From: Cafeteria roenbergensis
Taxonomy: Eukaryota > Sar > Bigyra > Bicosoecida > Cafeteriaceae
Assembly (NCBI GenBank): GCA_008330645.1
Contig: VLTN01000024.1
Coordinates: 1-64,000 of the forward strand
Length of the DNA: 64,000 nt
Direction of reading: 5' to 3'
Positions within the stretch are counted from its first letter, which is position 1, and the number at the start of each line of letters is the position of its first letter. Shown in pieces: positions 42,001-52,629 of the stretch. The notes below the pieces were generated by a model, which searched no databases, was not told where the DNA came from, and saw nothing but the letters and a program-made list of their open reading frames with translations. The position numbers were made by a program, and so were the translations under genes.

Positions 42001-45000
42001 GTCGCCCGTGCCCACCTGCAGCATGACCGCCACGAGGCTGCACAAGACCTGGCCAAGGCAAAGGGGGCCCACGAAGCAGCGCTCGCAGAGCTCAAGAGTT
42101 CGCACGCGGACGCCCTCGCTGCGGAGCAGGAGCGGCACGCAAAGGAGGCCCACCGACTTCGCTCCGAAATGGAAAGCTGCATCCAAGCGCTTCCAGGATG
42201 AGGCCGAGGCGCGGGCTGTCGCCGCCGCCAAGGCTCTGGCCGATGCCCGCGCCGAGGCCGACGCCGCGATGTCCGAGCTGAAGCGCCAGCACGCGGAGGA
42301 CGCGGCGGCAGCCCAAGCCAAGCACGCGGCTGAGACCGACGCGCTGCGCAGCCGACTCGAGGATGCCGTCAAGCGGTATCAGGACGAGGCCGAGCTACGA
42401 GCCGCAGCCTCGTCGCAGTCCGTTGCCGAAGCTCGACGCGAGGCTGCCGCTGCCATCGCCGAGCTCTCCGCAAAGCATGACGCCGCTATGGAGTCAGCAC
42501 ATGCCAAGCACGGCGAGGAGGTGCAGCGCCTTCGCACTGCATTGTCGGACGCTGCCGCGCGCCACCAGGCTGAGATCGAGGCGAGGGCCGCCGCCTCCGC
42601 CGAGGCACTGGCAGCTGCCCGCGAGAAGCACATCGAGGAGATGGGAGTCGCCCGTGCCCACCTGCAGCATGACCGCCACGAGGCTGCACAAGACCTGGCC
42701 AAGGCAAAGGGGGCCCACGAAGCAGCGCTCGCAGAGCTCAAGAGTTCGCACGCGGACGCCCTCGCTGCGGAGCAGGAGCGGCACGCAAAGGAGGCCCACC
42801 GACTTCGCTCCGAAATGGAAGCTGCATCCAAGCGCTTCCAGGATGAGGCCGAGGCGCGGGCTGTCGCCGCCGCCAAGGCTCTGGCCGATGCCCGCGCCGA
42901 GGCCGACGCCGCGATGTCCGAGCTGAAGCGCCAGCACGCGGAGGACGCGGCGGCAGCCCAAGCCAAGCACGCGGCTGAGACCGACGCGCTGCGCAGCCGA
43001 CTCGAGGATGCCGTCAAGCGGTATCAGGACGAGGCCGAGCTACGAGCCGCAGCCTCGTCGCAGTCCGTTGCCGAAGCTCGACGCGAGGCTGCCGCTGCCA
43101 TCGCCGAGCTCTCCGCAAAGCATGACGCCGCTATGGAGTCAGCACATGCCAAGCACGGCGAGGAGGTGCAGCGCCTTCGCACTGCATTGTCGGACGCTGC
43201 CGCGCGCCACCAGGCTGAGATCGAGGCGAGGGCCGCCGCCTCCGCCGAGGCACTGGCAGCTGCCCGCGAGAAGCACATCGAGGAGATGGGAGTCGCCCGT
43301 GCCCACCTGCAGCATGACCGCCACGAGGCTGCACAAGACCTGGCCAAGGCAAGGGGGCCCACGAAGCAGCGCTCGCAGAGCTCAAGAGTTCGCACGCGGA
43401 CGCCCTCGCTGCGGAGCAGGAGCGGCACGCAAAGGAGGCCCACCGACTTCGCTCCGAAATGGAAGCTGCATCCAAGCGCTTCCAGGATGAGGCCGAGGCG
43501 CGGGCTGTCGCCGCCGCCAAGGCTCTGGCCGATGCCCGCGCCGAGGCCGACGCCGCGATGTCCGAGCTGAAGCGCCAGCACGCGGAGGACGCGGCGGCAG
43601 CCCAAGCCAAGCACGCGGCTGAGACCGACGCGCTGCGCAGCCGACTCGAGGATGCCGTCAAGCGGTATCAGGACGAGGCCGAGCTACGAGCCGCAGCCTC
43701 GTCGCAGTCCGTTGCCGAAGCTCGACGCGAGGCTGCCGCTGCCATCGCCGAGCTCTCCGCAAAGCATGACGCCGCTATGGAGTCAGCACATGCCAAGCAC
43801 GGCGAGGAGGTGCAGCGCCTTCGCACTGCATTGTCGGACGCTGCCGCGCGCCACCAGGCTGAGATCGAGGCGAGGGCCGCCGCCTCCGCCGAGGCACTGG
43901 CAGCTGCCCGCGAGTCGGCCGATGCCGAAGTGGCGGAGCTGAAAACGCAAGTCGCAGCCGCGGCCCAAAGCTGCGAACGGGTCCAGTCGCAGCTCGACAA
44001 GGCGCGCGAGTCGTTGAAGGCCAGAGATGAAGCTGTTGCGCAGGCCCAAGAGCAATCGGGGCTGTCGGCATCGGAGCTCGCTGCGGTGCGGGCCGCATTA
44101 GCGGAAGCTCGCGCAGCATCGTCCTCGCTCACTGCGCAGCACGAAGCCGACATGGAGCGCATGAACTCCGCCCATGCATCCGAACTCGTCGCGTTGCGAG
44201 CGAGGATCAAAGACATGGCTCGCCAGCTGGACGAGGCCAAGGCAGGTGGTGCGACACTGGCAACCCAGACTTTGGCGCAAGCTCGGGAGGAGGCCGAAGC
44301 AAAGCTGCAGGCGACACTGCGTCGGCACGAGTCAGAGCTAGCTGACGCCAAGGCAGCGCATGACAAGGAAACGGAGGCTCTGACCCAGCGATTCCAGGAA
44401 ACGACGGAGGCCAGCGCCGCAGCCGCTGCCAAGTCAATTGCCGACGCAGAGGCGAAGCACGCAGCAGAAATCGCCTGGCTTCGTGGCAGGATGGAGGCCG
44501 TCGAGCAGCGCAGCCAAGAAAGGGTCGATGCCAGTGCTGAGGCTTCGGCCAAGGCGCTGGCCGATGCCCGCGACGCGGCTGACGCGGCAATAACCGAACT
44601 GCAGCGGAAGCATGACGCGGCAGCCGCCAAGGCTCACGCGCGGCATGCGGCCGAGACGGAGTCGCTGCGCCGACGTTTGGAGGAGGCAGTCCAGCGGTAT
44701 CAGGACGAGGCCGAGAAGCGAACTGCCGCATCCTCGCAGACAGTTGCCGACTCTCGCGCCGAAGCCGAGGCTGCAATGGCCGAGCTCAAGCGAAAGCACG
44801 ACGAAGAGAGCGCTGCGGCGAGGGAGCGGCATCTTTCTGAGCTGGACTCCTTGCGAGAGCAGCTCTCTGAGGCGCAAGCACTCCTGCATGACCCGGTCGC
44901 AAGCCCTGGGGCCGCTAAAGCGCAGTCGCTGCACCAGCTTGAGCTCAAGACGATCCGTGCGCAGCACCAGGCTGAGATGCGGGACGTCCAAGAAGCCCAC

Positions 45001-48000
45001 TCTGCTGAGCTGAGTGCCGCAGTGTCGTCACTCAAGGCGGAGGTCACCAGTGCCAAGGCTGCCGCCAAGGCAGCGGAGGACTCACGCCGTGAGGACAAGA
45101 TCCGCTTGGATCTGGACTTGCTTGAGCTGCGAGCCAGCGCCAAGGCTCGCGAACAAGACTTGATACAGGAGGCCGAGGAACAGCAGGCGGAGCTAGAGGC
45201 TCAGTGGCGCGACGAGGTTGCCGACCTGGAGGAGGCCCATGCGGAGAGCATGCGAGAGCATGCGCTCAAGGCCATCGCGGACTATGACACGCTGCAAGAG
45301 CAAGTGGCAGCCGAGCGTGAGCAGCTGGAGGGCGCGCACCTTGCCGCCGTTCATGCGCTTCAACAAAAGCTGGACGCCTCAGCGGAGGAGCAGGCCGCCG
45401 AAGTGGCGCAGCTCAGAGCAGCCGTGGCTCAGGCCGCGGCCCACCCTGCGGCGGCCAAGCTCGCCGAGATGCAGGACGAGAATGCCAAGGTTCGGGAGCA
45501 GGTGAGGGAGCTGGAGTCGCGCCTCGAGGAGCTCCGTGCTGCCGCCGTTGAAGAACGGAGGATTGCCACTGAAAAGCAAAAGGCGAAGCTCCAGCGGGCC
45601 ACGGAGCGGCTTGACGCCGCACTCGCGGAGTCACGAGAGCGCGAGCGGGTCATGTCTGCAGCCCAAGAGAAGAAGCACGCCGACCAATTGGCGGCCCTGA
45701 AGGCCGACTTCGCTGAGGAGCGAGCCGACACTGCCCAGAGGCACGAATCTGAGCTCAGGAGAGTGCACGCTCAGTTCAGCGAGCTTGCCGAGAAGGGGTC
45801 GGCTGGGTGGGGCAAAGCCGCCGAGCTGAAGCTCGCCATGGCCAATGAGCGCGCAGGCTTCCTCGAAGGCGAGCTTGGCCGGGCCAGAGCGGAGGCAGCA
45901 CAAGCGGTGGCGGCTGCTCGAGCAGAGGGTGCCGATGCGGTTGCCGACCTGGAAGCGAAACTTGCCGCTTCAGAGGGCGCTTCCCAGGCCGCAGCATGCC
46001 AGCTAGAGACCTTGCAAGGCCAGCTGGCAGAGGCAACAGAAGCTGCTCAAGAGGCGCAAGCGGCAGTAGTGCGAATCGAAGCTGAAAAGGCCGAGGTCGA
46101 GGAGGCTGCCAAGGACTTGGAAGCCCGCCTGGCGGAGCTCTCGGCAGCTGCGTCCGCCGATCGGGAGCGATCGGCGGAGAAACATAGAGCGAAGCTGGCC
46201 AAGCTGCAAGTGCATCTCCAGGAGCAGCTTGCGGCCGAGGCCGCCAGGCACAGCGCCGAGCTCGCCGAAGCGCAACGAAGGCACCGAGAAGAGGTGGAGG
46301 CGGACAACGCGGAGCAGCTGGCATCCGACGCGACAGGCAGGCGCCTGGCGGCGCTGGAGCTTTCCGTGCGGGAGGCAGAGGCTGCCAGCAAGGCTGCGGA
46401 GGCCGACAGAGATGCCGCCATCGAGCACGCTGCCACGGTGGCGGCAGAGAACGCGGAACTCCGCGAAAGGCTCGACGTGGCATTGGCGCGCATCGCATTG
46501 CCCGAAGCCGGGGCGCCAAGGCTTGGCTCGCCAGGCGGCGATCCCGCCGTAGCGGTTGCGGGGGCGACTGCCGCAAGCGATGCGGAGGAGCTCGGGATGG
46601 AAGCGCCCCAGCTGCCTGAGTCACCGGCAACCTCTGGACGCAGCTCTCCTGCCCCCGGCGGCCCCAGCGGCCTTGCGGAGCAGCTGAGCCTGGCAACGGC
46701 GCGAATTGCGAGCATGCAGGAGAAGCTGGAAGCTCTTCGCGCGCGGCACGACTCCGAGGCAACGGAACTTGAAGCCAGGCACGCGCAGAGCGAGCGCAAG
46801 GCGCGGCAGGAGAGCGCCGAGCGGCTCGCAAAGCTCGAGAAGCTGTTCGAAGCCTCGGCAGCTGCCGGCGAGTCTCCTGACCTGGCCCGGCTGCGGGAAC
46901 TCAATGCAGAACACGAAGCCCAGCTGCGCGAAGAGGCGGAGACCGCCATTGCTGCTGCCACGGCTCGCTTTGCTCGCGATATGCAGCTGCTGAAGGCCCA
47001 GCACCGCGACAGCATATCGGAAGCAGCCGCTGACCACGCAGCAGCGTTGGCTGCCGCAGACCAGCGCCTAGCGGATGAGCGTCGCACTGCCTCAGAGCGA
47101 GCTGCCGAGATGGCGAAACGCGCTGAGTCGGAGGCAGCTCGCATCCGTGCTGACGCAGACGCTGCCCTTCTGGCCGAGAGGCAGCTCCGCACTGAGGCAG
47201 TGCGGAAATGCGAGAAGCAGCTTTCCTCGGCCACTGCAAGGGCCCACATGCGTCTTGCTGTGGACCGAACACGCCAAGTTGCTCGAGTCGCAGAAATTCA
47301 GGCCTTGGCGCAGGAGCGCATTGCAGGCCTCGAGGACGAGCTGGCCGCGCTTGGAGCCCGCACAGAGGCCGACACCGAGCGCTCGAAACAGGAGTTGGAA
47401 GCAAAGTCGCAGGCAGCAGCCGACAGGCATGCCGCGTCCGTTGCGGCCCACGAGGGAGAGGTAGAGGCGGCCCGGCGCGAGGCCGACAAGCGCGTCGCCG
47501 ACGCGGATGCTGCTGCGGCGGCGCGCATTGCCGACCTGCAGGCTGATCTGACCAGGAGGAGCGCCCAAACACAGGAGGAGCTTACCAGAGCGCAAACCCG
47601 CCACGATGCCCAACTTCGGCGAATCGAGTCCCTTTGGGGATCTCGCCTCGACGAAGCGCTCCGCAAGGCTCGCGACTCGGAGGCCGCCGTCCGCCGCGAG
47701 GCCACAGAAGCGCACGCAAGGCTGGCGGCCAGCCACGATGCTCAGCAGTCAACGCTTCGCGCAGAGGCGACAGAGCTCCGCGGGCGAGTTGCGACCCTGG
47801 AGGCAGCGCTCGCAAACGCCGAGGCAGCCGTGGCTCGGTCGACTGCCAAGCTGGAGCGGCTGCAAGGAGAGCACGCGACCGAATTGGCTGCACTGGCTTC
47901 CGACAAGGACGCGACGCTGGAGCGGAGGCTCGCGGAGGCGAGCGAGCGGGCAGCCGTCGCTCAGCAGATGGCCGTTGAGAAGTTCACCGCCAGCGCACAG

Positions 48001-50891
48001 GCGGAGAGCGCCAAGGTTCAGGCGCAGCTGGACGAGCTGCGCACCGCATCCGCGGCACGGCTTGCGGAAGCAGAAGCACGCGCCGAAGCACGACAGGGGG
48101 ACCTGGTTGCGGAGGTCGAAGCTCTGCGCACCAAAGTCACGGAGGCGGAGGTGGCCAAGGCCGACCTGCGCAAGCTTGCCCACGAGAGAGAGGTTGCGTC
48201 TCGAGAAGCCGCTCGCGAGAAGCACGAAGAGCAGTTGGCGAAGCTGCAGGAGCGGTTGGCTGCGGCGGAGCGTGCGCGCGGCGACGCCTTGGCGGAGGCG
48301 CGTGCGGAGCTTGCAGCCAGCTTGACAGGCGCCAGCAAGTCCCAGGCGGAGGCGCTTGCTGAGCGCCAGGCTGCGTTCGAGGCAGCAGCAGCTCAGGCGG
48401 CTGAGAAGCACGCCGAAGAGCTGCGCCAGCTCCGGCAGGAGCACGCAGAGCACGTGGCGGCCAAGGAGGCAGAGTACCAGACGGCGCTGGAGCGCCAAGC
48501 TGCAGCAATGCGGGAGTCGATTCAGGAGCTGCGAACGTCTCTGGACGGCTCTCGTCCTGCGCACGCGGAGGTCGCAAGTCTCGCCACTCGAGTTGGCGAC
48601 GTCGAGGCCAGGCTGGAGAGTGCCAGAGATGACAAGGAACGCCTGGCAGGCGAGCTGCAGCGCGCTGCCGACCGCGAGCAGGCGTTGCGTGCGCAAGTCG
48701 AGAAGGCAGACGAGGCGCTTGCGACAGCGCGACAGGCTCTGGCCGACGCCAAGGAGGCCCACGCCACGGAGCTTGCTCAGCTGGCAAAGTCCCACCAAGC
48801 CGACATCGCGGCCCGCGCCGAGTCTGCATCTGCAGAACTCGAGTCTGCAAGATCGGCCGCAGACTCTCGAGTGCAGAGGGAGCTCGCACGCCTCGAGGAG
48901 GAGAAGCGGGAGGCACTGGCCGAGGCTGAGCGCCGAATGGAGGAAGTCGTCGAGGCCGCCCAAGCCGAGAAGTCCGACGACCTCCACCGCGCTCGGAGGG
49001 AGCACTTCAAGGTCATGGCTGAGCTGCAGCGCTCAAAGGAGCTCCGCCTGTCGGAGCTGGAGGCGGAGAATGGGCGCCTCCAGAAGATGCACGACGCAGA
49101 GCTGGCAGCCATGCGGCGCGAGGTCGAGGCCGTGCGCAAATCTCAAAAGGCAGCTGTGGCGAGCGTGGAGCGGGAGCGCGGGGCCACCATCGAAAGCCTG
49201 CGCAAGGAGCTGCTGGAGGTCAGGGAGGCCACCGCTGCAGCGCTCGCTGCCGCTCGCGCGCAGGCCACGGCGCTGGGCGAGCGCCTCGTTGAGGCGGAGC
49301 GGTCAGCCACGCGCCAAGTGTCGCAAGCCCAGGCAGACGCAGACACGCGGGTGTCGGAGGCCATTCGCGAAGCCACAAGTCGGGTCAACGGCGAGCGGCA
49401 GCTCGCCAAGCACGCCATTGCGAATGAGCAAGCTGCCTCAGCGAGGCGCATGGAGGCAGCTCAGCGGGAGCACAAGGCGGAGCTCGCTGCTATGGAGGAG
49501 CGCTTGGCTTTCCAGGCGGCCCAGCACCTGCGCGACGCCGAGTCCACCGCAGAAGCCATGCGCCAGCAAATGCTTGCGCGGCAAGCTGAGGTGGAGGCCC
49601 GGGCCGACCGCAAGCACGACGACGCTGCCGCCACCATTTCGGATGCCCAGACGCGTCTCGACGCAGCGCTGGCCGAATCAGAGGAGCGTCATCGCAAGGC
49701 CATCGCTCAAGAGCGTGAGGCGCTGGCCAAGGAGCTCCAGGCGGCGCGAGACGGGCACGCGGCAGACCTGGAAGCGCTCCGAGCGCAGCACGCCCGCGCT
49801 GGCGAAGAGCTGCACGCCCAGATCAAGGAAGCTTCGGATCGCAGCATCGCGCTGCTTCGGGCCGAGCACGAGGCCCACGCGAAGCACCTTCGCGAGACTT
49901 TCGACTCCACGCTGCAGGCGCTGCACGAACGGCACGCCAGCGAGGTGGAGCGCCAAGGCACGGCCGCTGCGGCCAAGCTGGCGGCCGAGCTCGAAGCTGC
50001 GGAGGCCCGCCGTGCGGAGGCGCTGGCGCGGGCAGCCGCCGACCTCGAGGCGGAGCGCTCCAGCGCCGCCAGGCGGCTTGAGGCCGCTCGCGCAGAGCTG
50101 GACGAAACGCTCCGCAGCCAGCGCGCAGACTTCGAGGAGGCCAGCAGGCAGCTCAACCTCAAGATCCAAGCCGGAGAGGCCGAGGCTGCGCGCCTTCGCG
50201 ACGCAAGCGAACAGCGCGAAGCGGCGGACCGCGCGAGAGCCGAGGCGCGAGAGCAGGAGCTGCTCGGTCGCATCGGCGCTGCCGAGGCCAGGGCCGACGA
50301 CGCCGTCGCCGCCCGCGTCAAGGCGGAGGCGCAATCAGTGCACAACGCACGCGCCCTTGCTGAGCGGTCCGAGCAAGTTCACCAGCTCCGGGCCGCGCTG
50401 TCGGGGGTGGCAGACGCTACGCAAAGCTGCGAGCGCAAGCCCAGCAAGCCGTGGCCGAGGCTGCCACCCACAGCTCGCAGCTTGCAGAGCGGCTTGCAGT
50501 GACGGTGCAGCAAGGTCACGAGGAGCGCAGCAAGCTTCGAGCTCTCACTGCCGACCTGCAGCAAAACGTCAACAAGCTGACTGCGGACGTCAAGCGAGGC
50601 CGCGTCAACGCCGCGAGGCTCCAAGCCCAGCTTGACGCGTCCAGGGAGCGCGCCCTGAGATTGGGCAAGCGGGCAGCCAGCCTCCAGCAGCAGCTCGCAG
50701 GCAACACTGCTGCAATCACCGATCTTGTTGGCGCGAGAGGACCGGGTCGCTCCAGCCCGTGGGATTCGCGCGCCGATCCAGGTGCGGGTTGGCACGACGC
50801 CTCAGCAAGCCCAGACGGCGAATCGCGCCGCGAGCCTGCTGCGCTGGCGCAGCCGCGAAGCATTTTCTGCGCAGTCCCAGAGCAGCACTGA
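39054..50891 (+). CDS. Giant coiled-coil protein with internal tandem repeats; frame interrupted
   Basis: Exon 1 (39054-39155) encodes MGSPEAARG...EDIAQLQQQVR. The intron is 39156-39361 (GTGAGA donor, phase 0). The rest is one ~11.5-kb exon of almost unbroken Glu/Ala/Lys/Arg/Gln-rich heptads (TLKEWNNKLDSQIEEEQADA at the start; RVNAARLQAQLDASRERALR near the end), about 3,880 residues if continuous. I recognise no family beyond a long rod of the golgin/myosin-tail/centrosomal kind. The acidic-helix pattern jumps frame by one base at about 39920, 40155, 42172, 43351 and 50420. The 42172 (extra A) and 43351 (missing A) changes lie in near-identical repeat copies whose sisters lack them. Four copies of a 645-bp unit fill 41323-43902. 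A Pro/Ser linker at about 46500-46670 divides two coiled-coil blocks. The C-terminus is uncertain: stop 50891 is in the last coiled-coil frame, but open sequence continues in another frame to about 51150. Confidence 0.72.
41323..43902 (+). repeat. Four tandem 645-bp (215-codon) coding repeats
   Basis: Units begin at GCTGCCCGCGAGAAGCAC: 41323, 41968, 42614 and 43259. The next unit start at 43903 is cut off after the shared GCTGCCCGCGAG. Spacings are 645, 646, 645 and 644 bp. The copies are nearly identical, including synonymous positions (copy 1 differs, for example, at GTCGCCCGCGCC versus GTCGCCCGTGCC), so the amplification is recent or homogenised. The 646 and 644 spacings come from single A changes in A-runs. 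Confidence 0.95.
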
Positions 50892-51432
50892 CAAGCTCCA
50901 CAGGCGACGGAGCGAGTCGCCGGAGATGCTCGCCATTTCAGGCGGCGACAGGGCCGGCGAGCCCAGCCAACGTATGGAAGGCGCCCAAGCCCAGGAGGGC
51001 AAGCACGACATGTCGCTTGCGGAGCTGGCCTTCCCTTCGCCCCTCTGGCTTCCGTGGCCATGTGTCTGGCGACCTTCCCGGGGTGTCGGGCGCCATGAGG
51101 GACGCAGAGAACGCCTTGGCTCGAGGGCAAGGCTTTGTTCCCACGCAGCGTTGAATCGCGTTGTGACGCCGGGCGCTGAGCACACTTCGTCGGGCTCGCC
51201 GACTCTTGCAACATCAGCATGCATTGCGCTGGCCTTGGCCCAACAAAATGAGTGGGGCTCGCATGCTAGAGTCGCGCCCGCTCAACAAGCTATTGAAGCT
51301 CTCGACGAACCCTCTGGCGCATGCGGGCCATTTTCGCTCTCTGGGCTCAAACATGTCTCAACACAAGTCGCCAGCAAAAAGTGCCTGCGAGAGCAGCAGC
51401 CTTGGCTCGCGAGGGCGGCCGAAAGCCGCGGG
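50892..51432. other. Convergent spacer, coiled-coil gene / COA7
   Basis: 3' flanks. The frame from 50725 stays open past 51150 with a Ser/Arg-rich stretch (LHRRRSESPEMLAISGG) that could be the true C-terminus of the coiled-coil protein if one more frame change exists. Otherwise nothing is seen. Confidence 0.4.
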
Positions 51433-52467
51433 TCACGAGCGCGCCTCCGGGCCGTGGTTCTTGCGAAACCGCTCTTGCAGATACTCCGGCATGCGAACTC
51501 CGCTCTCTTGCTCCACCGCGGCCACAGATCGCTGGCGGAACTCCTCCGCCTTGGCAAAGTCCTTGGGCACGCCGTCCCCTCTGACGTGCATGAGCATGAG
51601 GTTCCTGCAAGCCGTCATCTCGAACCTGTCGCAGGCGGTCTCGAGAAGCTCAGCAGCGCGCGGCTTGTCCATCGGGTGCCCGAACCTGCCAACAAGGAGA
51701 ACCTCGCCCAGGAACTTGCAAGCGGTGGCGTTTTCGAGATCGACGCATCCGCGCTGCAGAAGCTTGTCAGCGTGCGCCCGCATCGCGGCAGCATCCCCGG
51801 CCTTGAGGGCGGCCGACCCCGCAGAGCCTGTCTTCACGATGCCCCCCCCCCGCGTTGCGTCAGGTTTGGCGGCGCCCTCGGCTGGGCTGTCGGCAGACTC
51901 GGGCGCGCGCGGCGGCCTCGAGAAGCGACCGGCCAGCCAAGTCGCAGGCGTCCCCCGTTTCCGAGCTCGCACCCACGTTCGAACAGCTCCAAGGCAGCTG
52001 TTCTGTCCTTTTGCACGCCCTTGCCGGCACCTGCGCACTTTCAATGCAGCAGCGCAACGCAAGAAAGTTGATGCAGGCCTTGACGCGCGAGCTCGCGCAG
52101 CGGTGCGGCGAAGCGCCGCACGAGGCATTGTATCACCCGTTTGGAGCTTGCCCAATCGGGGAGGAGGCTCCCTGCGAGGCGCAGTGCGTCGCTAGCTTGG
52201 GTGACTCGCGGCGGACTCACCGAACAGCAGGCCCAGGTTGAAACAGCTGTTGGCGTAGCCGCGCTCCAGGCAGTTGGGGCGGTACAGCTCGGCCGCTTTC
52301 GAAAAGTTTGCCCGCAAGACCGCGTACCACTCCCCCAGGGAGTGGCAGGCGTTTGCCTCATCGTTGTTGCACGCGACGGAGAAGCCGACATATTTCTCCT
52401 CGTCGATGCGCCGCTGCTCCGCGTCCGACTTGGCCAAGTCGCGCTTCCTGCGCGCAGGCGTCATCAT
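51433..52467 (-). CDS. COA7: COA7-like Sel1-repeat protein, frame interrupted
   Basis: COA7 is a Sel1-repeat protein of the mitochondrial intermembrane space needed for cytochrome c oxidase assembly. Exon 1 (52467-52221) begins MMTPARRKRDL, then EEKYVGFSVACNNDEANACH followed by SLGEWY..., and RGYANSCFNLGLLFG. The intron is 52220-52031 (GTGAGT). Exon 2 starts AGKGVQKDRTAALELFERGC and ends with ATACKFLGEVLLVGRFGHPM, then KAAELLETACDRF-type sequence and MHVRGDGVPKDFAKAEEF. Repeat order, the Cys pairs (ACH, SCF, GC, ACK, CDRFEMTACRN) and size fit COA7. Between ELGNG and the next repeat the frame shifts at least once (a five-G run) and probably twice. A C10 run (plus strand, from 51842) lies just downstream. 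The segment between the repeats is Pro/Arg/Ala-rich and unlike COA7. It is head-to-head with the next gene (162 bp). Confidence 0.72.
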
Positions 52468-52629
52468 GGTCGCCACTCCGCTATGAGAGGTGGTTGGCCC
52501 GTGGCGTGCGCTGGCAGGGCGGTGCTGACGCAATTGCCGACCTCGAGCAGCTCTGCCGCCCGCATGCGTCCCGACGGCGCGCGTCTGCGCAGCGCAGCCG
52601 GCACGAGGCACTGGTGCCTGGAGTTTGGG
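52468..52629. promoter_or_regulatory. Short divergent spacer, COA7 / UBLCP1-like
   Basis: The divergent start codons are 162 bp apart. No TATA box is visible. It is likely a bidirectional promoter. Confidence 0.4.

Noticed and set aside
47749-49005. 418-codon minus-strand open frame inside the coiled-coil gene
   Set aside because: Leu/Arg-rich antisense of Glu/Ala-rich heptads; several equally long antisense frames occur along the gene.
39054-50891. Programmed ribosomal frameshifting as the cause of the frame changes
   Set aside because: The sites share no slippery heptamer or structure, and the +A/-A pair falls in repeat copies whose sisters lack it, which fits consensus error better.
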